A DNA stretch of 6,231 nt from Kiritimatiellia bacterium (GTDB taxonomy: Bacteria; Verrucomicrobiota; Kiritimatiellia; SLAD01). The position numbers and the translations under genes were made by a program. The stretch spans positions 1-6,231 of the forward strand of contig SLLF01000122.1 of NCBI GenBank assembly GCA_007134175.1. Reading direction: 5' to 3'. Each line of letters starts with the position of its first letter. Position 1 is the stretch's first letter. Shown in pieces: positions 1 to 5,657 of the stretch. The notes beneath the pieces were generated by a model. That model had not been told where the DNA came from and did not search any database. It saw only the letters and a program-made list of their open reading frames with translations.

Positions 1-295
1 CATTGGCCGCAAAGATATCCGCCAGCGTCGTCTCTTCCGCGCGAAGAATCGAGCGCCCCCAGCAGGTGGCCCAGGCACCGTTGCGCAGCGGATGACGCCC
101 AGTCAACAGCGCTCCACGGGTGGGCGTGCACAACGGTGACACATGGAAATCCGTCAGACGCAACGCCTCGCCGTAAAAGCGATCGATATTCGGTGTCCGG
201 ATCCAGGGATTGCCCGTACAGCCCAAATCACCGTAACCCTGGTCGTCGGTCATGACCAGAATCACATTAGGTTGGCGTTGGCTAACTTTATTCAT
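1..295 (-). CDS. Sulfatase (type I, formylglycine-dependent), N-terminal fragment; runs off the left edge
   Basis: This is the first 98 codons of a sulfatase, an enzyme family that hydrolyses sulfate esters using a formylglycine made from an active-site Cys. The start is the ATG at 295-293, preceded by a strong GGAGGAG ribosome site 8 nt upstream. The protein opens with PNVILVMTDDQGYGDLG (residues 9-25), the metal-binding strand with the Asp pair D17/D18. It then has TPNIDR (34-39) and the signature SPLCTPTRGALLTGR (53-67), with C56 as the predicted formylglycine and R60 following in C-x-P-x-R. There is no hydrophobic signal peptide: the chain reaches the catalytic-domain strand within ten residues. 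It follows the UroD-like gene by 20 nt and is the last visible gene of the operon. It differs clearly from the sulfatase at 4254-5657 in this region, so it is not a recent duplicate. Family assignment is firm; the sulfated substrate cannot be read from this fragment. Confidence 0.95.
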   Translation of the reverse strand, partial: MNKVSQRQPNVILVMTDDQGYGDLGCTGNPWIRTPNIDRFYGEALRLTDFHVSPLCTPTRGALLTGRHPLRNGAWATCWGRSILRAEETTLADIFAAN

Positions 296-303
296 GGCAG
301 GCA

Positions 304-310
304 CTCCTCC
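304..310 (-). promoter_or_regulatory. Shine-Dalgarno site of the left-edge sulfatase
   Basis: On the minus strand the 20-nt gap between the UroD-like stop and the sulfatase ATG contains GGAGGAG with an 8-nt spacer (GTG start alternatives lie in or next to it). It is the strongest ribosome site in the window and supports the ATG at 295. It suggests independent, efficient initiation rather than pure coupling. Confidence 0.8.
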
Positions 311-315
311 ATCGT

Positions 316-1398
316 TCACCCGCTGGGGACAAAATCTTTGCAGGCTTGCACATAGGCCTCGATATTGGCCCACGGCACTTCAGGTTCGAGCATATGGGTC
401 GGACAACACAACAGTCCGCCGGCAGATCCCGCCTGGTCCAGATTCCGATGAACCGTGGTGCGCACGTCGTCCGGTGTGCCGAACGGCATGGTGGTCTGGG
501 TACCCAGCGTTCCGTCAAAGGAGATCCGATCCCCGTAACGTGCGTGCAGGTCTGCAAAATCCATACTCTCCGGCTGTACCGGATTAAGAATATCGACGCC
601 CACCTCGAGCCAATCCGGTATAAATGGTTCGACAAAGCCGTCGCTGTGATAGAACACCAGGATATCCGGACGGACAGCCCGCACGGCCGCGATGACCTTG
701 GCCAGCCGGGGTTTCAGCCATTCACGATACATTTCCGCAGACATGAGCGGGGCGTGCTGCATGCCGACATCGTCACCGAGTTCGATGATATCCACGCCCG
801 CCGCCGCGAAAGCCACGGCGCGTCGGCAACTGTTTTCGGTAATGATGTCAAGCAGGACCGTCGCCTTCTCGTCCGCTTCGTACATATCCATCATCAGCGC
901 CGGCATGCTGCGCAGGTACCAGGCGGTCTCCCAAATGGTGCATTGCATCTGGCCCAGCGCCGCCAAACCGTCACGGTGGATTTCCGCTGTGACGGTGCGC
1001 ATCTCGTCAATCGCCTGGGCGTCATACTGGGGGTACGGATACGCTTTGATTTCTTCCAGGGACGTGGCGGTGGCCAGCGGATGGTGCATCCGCGTCATGT
1101 GCGCGGCGGCCACACTGCCGGGTTCGCGCGCCACACCATAGTCACTGAAACGAGTGCCCGGCGCCAACGGCTCGGGATAGTAACGAGCCCAGTCCACCGG
1201 GGGGCGCGGCACGGGTTGCAAGGGGGGCACCCCCCGACGGCCAAAGCCCTCCGGATAGTCGAAGTACTCGCCATAAGCGGCTTCACCGGCCCGCCGCTCG
1301 TACTCCGCCTGCAGCGCGGGACAGAGCTTAAGGCGGACCGGCGCATGCGCATAGCCTTGCCGCCGGTAAAGTCGCAGAATATTTTCGCGGGGCGTCAT
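316..1398 (-). CDS. Uroporphyrinogen-decarboxylase-like / corrinoid-methyltransferase superfamily protein (MtaA/CmuA-like fold), function unknown
   Basis: A complete 360-residue protein, about the usual length of the UroD superfamily of (beta/alpha)8 barrels. Family features are GQMQCTIWETAWYLRSM (149-165), the barrel strand VDIIELGDDVGMQHAP (202-217), and FYHSDGFVEPFIPDWLEVG (249-267) followed by DILNPVQPESMD (269-280). SFDGTLGTQ (293-301) and GGLLCCPTHMLEPEVPW (327-343) come next. The N-terminal PxWxMRQAGRY signature of haem-pathway UroD is missing; residues 18-31 read HAPVRLKLCPALQA instead. The protein is therefore unlikely to make coproporphyrinogen. Methyltransferases of the MtaA/CmuA branch bind zinc through H-x-C plus a distant Cys; here H251-x-D253 and C331/C332 sit at comparable places, so a variant metal site is possible. 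The start overlaps the GH2 stop as ATGA and has AGGAG 8 nt upstream. Its place between a GH2 enzyme and sulfatases implies a role in glycan breakdown, perhaps demethylation or decarboxylation of a sugar substituent; that is inference. No corrinoid protein gene is visible beside it. Confidence 0.88.
   Translation of the reverse strand: MTPRENILRLYRRQGYAHAPVRLKLCPALQAEYERRAGEAAYGEYFDYPEGFGRRGVPPLQPVPRPPVDWARYYPEPLAPGTRFSDYGVAREPGSVAAAHMTRMHHPLATATSLEEIKAYPYPQYDAQAIDEMRTVTAEIHRDGLAALGQMQCTIWETAWYLRSMPALMMDMYEADEKATVLLDIITENSCRRAVAFAAAGVDIIELGDDVGMQHAPLMSAEMYREWLKPRLAKVIAAVRAVRPDILVFYHSDGFVEPFIPDWLEVGVDILNPVQPESMDFADLHARYGDRISFDGTLGTQTTMPFGTPDDVRTTVHRNLDQAGSAGGLLCCPTHMLEPEVPWANIEAYVQACKDFVPSG
1395..1398 (-). 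other. ATGA stop/start overlap (GH2 to UroD-like), translational coupling
   Basis: The TGA stop of the GH2 gene (1397-1395) and the ATG of the UroD-like gene (1398-1396) share bases. The AGGAG ribosome site of the downstream gene (1411-1407, 8-nt spacer) lies inside the last codons of the GH2 gene. This is a standard arrangement for coupled translation and supports a functional link between the two products. Confidence 0.85.
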
Positions 1399-4241
1399 GA
1401 CTTGTTCTCCTGGTTCATTTCTTCCGAAGGCCGGGGGGTGAGGGTTGGGGCAAAGGGGAGCCGTAAAGGTGCGGGGCGGGTCGCGTGCAGGACCAGCACG
1501 AGTGACTGCGCGGCTTCTCCCGGCGGGATGGCCAACTGTTGCCGCTGGCCGTCATCCACCGGCGTCCAGTCGCAACGCGCTCCGTTGCGCCAGCATTCCT
1601 TGACCAGGCCCAACGTGGGGAAAACAAGGTGGCCGCCACGGCGGACCACGGTGTCGGGGACGGTGACCACGGTATGCAGCAAGGCCCAGTCCCCCGCTGC
1701 CAGCGCCACGGAGGAGTCGGTGGAGAAGGCTTCCCACGTGTTCATGTCGTCCGCATTGATCCGGGCGGTGGGATCCGGCCGGGCGTCATGACGAGGGGAA
1801 AGCTGCCACGCCGTCAGGCACAGCGCGGGTTCGGCCGTCGGCCATACCGGACATCCGGGCACAACCGGGCGCACGGTCCATTCCGCCACACCCGTTTCCA
1901 ACCCGTCTGATTCCGCATAGAGGCGTACGGATGGGGTGATCGACTGCGCCCCCCCGTGCCCATCGTGCCGGACCAGTACCTGGGCCAAGCCATGGTAGAG
2001 GCGCCGCACCGGTTCGGTTTCCGGATCGTGGTCGTTGGGGTCGCCGTTGCCCGTTCCGGCCACCACCGCCGGGCCTTCCACCCGGAAACGAATGGTTTGC
2101 GCGGCGGTCGGCACTTCGCGGCCGTCGTCGTCCACCACCGCCACCCGTACCGGCACGCAGTCATCCCCATCTCCCAAGAGGACGTCGCGGTCAGGGGTCA
2201 AGACGATTCGCTGTGCGCGCCCGGTGGTCTCGATCCGCTGGGTCTGCGCCTCTCCGTCCGCCCAGACCGCGCGGGCCTCCAGACAGCCCGGTTCGTACGG
2301 TACCAGCCATTCCGGCCAGTGGTCGGGCTTAACCGCCCGGGTCTCCAGTTCCCGGCCATTGACGGCCAGCGTAACGTGCGCCGCATTGGTGATGACCACA
2401 ACCCGAATCGGCTGGCCGACAGCGTCGGGCCAGTTCCAGTGGGGAAAAATAAACAGCGTCCGTTCGGTGGACCGCCAATGGGTTTTTTTGATGTAGTACG
2501 CCGTCTTCGGATGGCCGCACAAGTCGAGCATACCGAAGAATGAAGAGGCGCTCGGCCAGCCGCAAGGCATGCCCTCCCCATGATAGTCAATCCCGGTCCA
2601 ATGGAAACCGCCCGCCATAAACGGGCGGCTGGCGATATCCACCCAGCTCCGGGCGTACGATGAGCCCCACGCCACAACCTCGTCGTCGTAGGCCGCCACC
2701 CACCCGCGCCCGAGGTCCGTGCGCGTTTCCCCGCGGGACATCACCCCGCCCCCATCCTCGGTACTGATCAGGCAGCGATCCGGGTGTGCCTGGTGATAGT
2801 CGTCATACCGCTCGGGCTGGTAATTGATGCCCACCACGTCCAGCACCTCGCCTAGGTGGCGTTCGGCAAAGAGCCCGCCGTTCATAGCGGCGGTGACCGG
2901 CCGGGTGGGGTCCAGCGCACGGATGCAGGCGCGCATGCGCCGGGCGATTTCCACGCCGGTACGCGTCGACTGGAGGGGCTCCTCGTTGCCCAGACACCAC
3001 ATGAACACAGCGGGATGGTTACGGTCGCGCCGCACGATGGCGGCCAGCTCCCGCAACGGGGCTTCCGCGCAGCTGAACGCGCGTACCTCGTCCAGCACCA
3101 GCAAACCGAGCCGGTCGCAGCAGTCGAGTAAATCGGTGTGCGGTGGATGATGTGCGCACCGGTAGGCGTTGGCGCCCATTTCCTTCAAGCGACGCAACCG
3201 GTATTCCAGCAAACTAACCGGCACGGCCACACCAACCCCGGCATGGTCCTGGTGGCAGCATACCCCTTGGATCTTGTACGGCTTGCCGTTCAACCTGAAG
3301 CCCTCCGCCGGATCGAATGCGACGGTGCGAAAACCGGTGAACACCGTGCACCGGTCCGCCAAGCCATCCGCCCCGACGAGTTCGCAGCGAACGGGGTACC
3401 GCACCGGATGTTCCGGTGCCCACCTTTGCGGGGACCGGATGGTAAAATCGCAACGCAGCGTGGCATGCCCGTCACCCGGAACGGCGACCGGTTGCTCGTC
3501 GCCCGCCAACGTTGTCCCGCTCTCATCCACCAGTGCCACGCGCAGGCGGCCGGACCGATCCGCCCCGGAACGGTTCCGTACTTCGGCCTCGATCTGAACC
3601 TGCCAGGTATCCCCGTCCTGCCTGACCGGACGGACCAGGACGCCATCGGTGGCGATGTGCAGCGCGGGGCGGACATGCACGGTCACGTCGCGATAGATGC
3701 CCGCTCCCTCGTAATACCAGCCCTCGCGTTCATTCGCGTCCACCCGCACGGCCACGACATTGACCGAGTCGCCAAAGCGGGCGAAGGGCCCGATGTCCAT
3801 CCGAAACGGAATCGCCCCGCTGAAACTGCGGTAGAGCAAGGCGCCATTGACCCAGACGGTGGCGTGCGTGGCGGCGCCACCGAACGCGAGCTCTATGTCG
3901 CGATCCTGCCACATGGCCGGCAGTCGGAAATAGCCGCGATACCAGCCCACGCCGCCGCGCCGGAATCCCTGCGACAGGTTGGCCGCCGGATCGACCGGCT
4001 GCGCTATAGCCCAATCGTGCGGGACGCACACGGACCGCCAATGGGCGTCGTCATAGAAGGGTGCTGCCGCGCCGGACGCCTTGCCGGTCTTGGCATTGTT
4101 GTAGCTGGCATGGTGCCCGGATACGGGAGGAAACGGTATGTCCCCCTCGTGGAACCGCCAACCGTCGCGCAGCCGGAAGACACCGCCCTCCACGGGGAAA
4201 TCGGTTATTGAAACAGGCGCTTTCTCATAGATGCCGGTCAT
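1395..4241 (-). CDS. Glycoside hydrolase family 2 enzyme, probable beta-galactosidase, with C-terminal accessory domains
   Basis: A complete 948-residue GH2 enzyme, expected to hydrolyse beta-linked sugars, most likely beta-galactosides, by a retaining mechanism. The sugar-binding domain spans about 20-195, with VPHDW (73-77), GVGWYRGYF (97-105), VWVNG (129-133) and EGAGIYRDV (178-186). An immunoglobulin-like domain follows (about 197-305). The TIM barrel (about 310-590) carries FRLNGKPYKIQGVCCHQD (315-332), GANAYRCAHHPP (356-367), MWCLGNEEP (414-422; acid/base E420) and LISTEDGGGVMSRGE (491-505; probable nucleophile E495). It ends with GGFHWTGIDYHGE (544-556). A DUF4982-like domain (about 590-665) and a GH2 C-terminal immunoglobulin-like domain (about 672-790, with VVAGTGNGDP) come next, then about 140 residues resembling another beta-sandwich. 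There is no signal peptide, and an in-frame TGA five codons upstream of the ATG prevents N-terminal extension. A 12-nt gap separates it from the upstream sulfatase. Beta-glucuronidase or another GH2 specificity is possible, but no clear N-x-K glucuronidase motif was seen. Confidence 0.95.
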   Translation of the reverse strand: MTGIYEKAPVSITDFPVEGGVFRLRDGWRFHEGDIPFPPVSGHHASYNNAKTGKASGAAAPFYDDAHWRSVCVPHDWAIAQPVDPAANLSQGFRRGGVGWYRGYFRLPAMWQDRDIELAFGGAATHATVWVNGALLYRSFSGAIPFRMDIGPFARFGDSVNVVAVRVDANEREGWYYEGAGIYRDVTVHVRPALHIATDGVLVRPVRQDGDTWQVQIEAEVRNRSGADRSGRLRVALVDESGTTLAGDEQPVAVPGDGHATLRCDFTIRSPQRWAPEHPVRYPVRCELVGADGLADRCTVFTGFRTVAFDPAEGFRLNGKPYKIQGVCCHQDHAGVGVAVPVSLLEYRLRRLKEMGANAYRCAHHPPHTDLLDCCDRLGLLVLDEVRAFSCAEAPLRELAAIVRRDRNHPAVFMWCLGNEEPLQSTRTGVEIARRMRACIRALDPTRPVTAAMNGGLFAERHLGEVLDVVGINYQPERYDDYHQAHPDRCLISTEDGGGVMSRGETRTDLGRGWVAAYDDEVVAWGSSYARSWVDIASRPFMAGGFHWTGIDYHGEGMPCGWPSASSFFGMLDLCGHPKTAYYIKKTHWRSTERTLFIFPHWNWPDAVGQPIRVVVITNAAHVTLAVNGRELETRAVKPDHWPEWLVPYEPGCLEARAVWADGEAQTQRIETTGRAQRIVLTPDRDVLLGDGDDCVPVRVAVVDDDGREVPTAAQTIRFRVEGPAVVAGTGNGDPNDHDPETEPVRRLYHGLAQVLVRHDGHGGAQSITPSVRLYAESDGLETGVAEWTVRPVVPGCPVWPTAEPALCLTAWQLSPRHDARPDPTARINADDMNTWEAFSTDSSVALAAGDWALLHTVVTVPDTVVRRGGHLVFPTLGLVKECWRNGARCDWTPVDDGQRQQLAIPPGEAAQSLVLVLHATRPAPLRLPFAPTLTPRPSEEMNQENKS
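1433..1458 (+). other. Putative G-quadruplex motif near the 3' end of the GH2 gene
   Basis: Four G-runs on the plus strand (1433-1438, 1442-1444, 1447-1450, 1455-1458) are separated by loops of 3, 2 and 4 nt, which fits the G3+N1-7 rule. It lies on the template strand over the proline-rich C-terminal tail of GH2, 35-60 nt upstream of the UroD-like start. Any effect on transcription or expression is inference; it may simply reflect GC-rich coding sequence. Confidence 0.4.
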
Positions 4242-4248
4242 ATCGCTA

Positions 4249-4253
4249 CTCTT
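4249..4253 (-). promoter_or_regulatory. Weak ribosome site of the GH2 gene in a 12-nt junction
   Basis: On the minus strand the junction reads TGA, AAG AGT AGC GAT, then ATG. AAGAG lies 7 nt before the start and is only a partial Shine-Dalgarno match. It is the weakest ribosome site in the operon, so GH2 translation probably depends on ribosomes finishing the upstream sulfatase. Confidence 0.5.
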
Positions 4254-5657
4254 TCAGCTCCAGGGCCACTCGTCGTTTTCAGTCGGTTCCAATGCTTCCA
4301 TCTCCGCACGCCAGCGACGTAACCGGTCGTGCATGACACGGGTACGCTCCGGATAAAGCCCGGCTACGTTGCATGACTCACCGATGTCGTTTCGCAGATT
4401 GTACAGTTCCAGCCGTCCGTCTTCATAGAATGCTATCAGTTTCCAATCGCCCGCACGAATACTACTGCCCGGCGTACCGCCTTGATTACCGTAATGTGGA
4501 TAATGCCAGAAGATCGCTTCGCGCGCCAAAGACGGTTCACCTTTAAGCAGTGGCACAAGGCTGACCCCGTCCAGGTGCTGCTGCAGCAGCAGCGGCAAGC
4601 CGGCCATTTCCAGAATCGTTGGATAGAAGTCCGGGCTGGTCACGGGCACACGGCAGAGACGATTAGGGGAAGTCACCCCTGGCCAATGAATCAGGAGTGG
4701 TTCCCGGGTGCCGCCTTCGTACATCCAGCCCTTGCCCTCGCTCAACGGCGCATTGCACGTGGGGCAGCCTGCGGCCGTGGCGAGCCCTCCGTTGTCCGAC
4801 GTAAAAATGACCACGGTGTCGTCGGCTATGCCTTGTTGTGCCAGCTCCGCCAACAAACGGCCGATATTGGTGTCCAAGCCTTCCACCATGGCGGCATACA
4901 CAGGATCCGATTGGACCAATCGACGCCGAATACGATTCTTGACGCTGTGGCTCTTCGGGTGCACCTCGCCCTCTTCAAACGTCTTGACCCGGTCCAAACC
5001 CAGCGCACGGGCCTTGGCCTCGTACTTAGCGACCAGGTCCGGTTTACCCTGGATCGGCGTGTGCACGCTGTAATGCCAGCAATTAAGGAAAAACGGGCGT
5101 TGCGGGTCGCGGTCACGGATCAACCGGATCGCCTCGTCCGTCAACCGGTCGGTCAGCTCCTCGCCGACAGGGCCATCCTCCAGCGTGGGGATTTGGTAGG
5201 GGCTGAAATAGCCCGCCGGGGGATGGCCGAAATGACAGCCGCCGACATTAATGTCAAAGCCGTGTTGTTCCGGCCAGTAGGCTTCCGCGCCAAGATGCCA
5301 CTTGCCGACGTGCCAGGTGGCGTATCCCTGCCGTTGCAGCGTACGGGCCAGGCTTTGCTCCCGGGTATCCAGATACGGCACGTAGGGCGCATCGACCAAA
5401 CGGGCACGTACCGGATGATCTGTTCCCGACCAGGAGATCCAATCCGTCAATCCCAAGCGGGCCGGGTACTTGCCGCTGAGCAGGCTGGCGCGCGTAGGCG
5501 AGCAAACCGGGCAGGCGGCATAGGCATCGGTAAAACGCAGGGATCGCGCTGCCAAGGCATCCAAATTCGGCGTTTCATAGAACGGACTGCCGTAGCAGCT
5601 CAAATCCATCCATCCCAAATCGTCAATCAGGATAAAGATGATATTGGGTCGGCTCAT
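4254..5657 (-). CDS. Sulfatase (type I, formylglycine-dependent), complete, apparently cytoplasmic
   Basis: A complete 467-residue sulfatase of the alkaline-phosphatase superfamily, the usual length for the family without a leader. The start is PNIIFILIDDLGWMDLSCYG (residues 4-23), with metal-ligand candidates D12/D13. The signature is CPVCSPTRASLLSGKYP (49-65), with C52 the predicted formylglycine and R56. Then come HVGKWHLG (116-123; K119, H121), the active-site His in HYSVHTP (195-201; H199), FTSDNGG (285-291; metal ligands D288/N289) and SEGKGWMYEGGTREPLLIHWPG (306-327; K309). The C-terminal subdomain has IRAGDWKLI (400-408) and LELYNLRNDIGE (416-427). All catalytic positions expected of an active enzyme are present. 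The ATG is preceded in frame by TTC and then a TGA, so no longer protein with a signal peptide is possible. Residues 225-250 are rich in basic residues (KNRIRRR). It overlaps the upstream sulfatase by ATGA and precedes the GH2 gene. The substrate is not evident; it is likely a sulfated sugar of the same glycan the GH2 enzyme attacks. Confidence 0.97.
   Translation of the reverse strand: MSRPNIIFILIDDLGWMDLSCYGSPFYETPNLDALAARSLRFTDAYAACPVCSPTRASLLSGKYPARLGLTDWISWSGTDHPVRARLVDAPYVPYLDTREQSLARTLQRQGYATWHVGKWHLGAEAYWPEQHGFDINVGGCHFGHPPAGYFSPYQIPTLEDGPVGEELTDRLTDEAIRLIRDRDPQRPFFLNCWHYSVHTPIQGKPDLVAKYEAKARALGLDRVKTFEEGEVHPKSHSVKNRIRRRLVQSDPVYAAMVEGLDTNIGRLLAELAQQGIADDTVVIFTSDNGGLATAAGCPTCNAPLSEGKGWMYEGGTREPLLIHWPGVTSPNRLCRVPVTSPDFYPTILEMAGLPLLLQQHLDGVSLVPLLKGEPSLAREAIFWHYPHYGNQGGTPGSSIRAGDWKLIAFYEDGRLELYNLRNDIGESCNVAGLYPERTRVMHDRLRRWRAEMEALEPTENDEWPWS
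5654..5657 (-). other. ATGA stop/start overlap between two sulfatase genes
   Basis: The TGA of the right-edge sulfatase (5656-5654) overlaps the ATG of the next sulfatase (5657-5655). A GGAG ribosome site at 5672-5669 lies inside the upstream gene with an 11-nt spacer, longer than ideal. This suggests coupled translation of two different sulfatases. Confidence 0.8.

Noticed and set aside
316..1398. Calling this gene hemE (haem-pathway uroporphyrinogen decarboxylase)
   Set aside because: The N-terminal RQAGR-type signature is missing and the context is glycan degradation, so only superfamily membership is supported.
346..1791. A 481-codon open frame on the plus strand, antisense to the UroD-like and GH2 genes
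   Set aside because: Its translation is rich in Arg, His and Gly with no domain motifs, and it spans the junction of two well-supported minus-strand genes. Long antisense frames are expected in GC-rich coding DNA.
2483..2489. A7 run on the coding strand of the GH2 gene as a frameshift site
   Set aside because: The frame reads ATC AAA AAA ACC without interruption, the register does not fit a classic -1 slippery heptamer, and no alternative product is evident.
2468..4045. A 14-bp direct repeat (GGACCGCCAATGGG near 2468 and 4032)
   Set aside because: Both copies encode the same short HWRS tetrapeptide in the GH2 protein with similar codons; no flanking similarity is seen, so this is coincidence.
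3138..4211. A 357-codon plus-strand open frame opposite the GH2 N-terminal half
   Set aside because: No recognisable motif or convincing ribosome site; it mirrors the codon structure of a clear GH2 gene.
1395..4241. Calling the GH2 enzyme a beta-glucuronidase
   Set aside because: I could not find the N-x-K carboxylate-recognition motif, and the DUF4982-like and C-terminal immunoglobulin-like domains fit the beta-galactosidase-type architecture better.
4577..4590. CTG/CAG palindrome (GCTGCTGCAGCAGC)
   Set aside because: It is explained by the Leu-Leu-Leu-Gln-Gln codons of the sulfatase; too short and isolated to call a repeat or operator.
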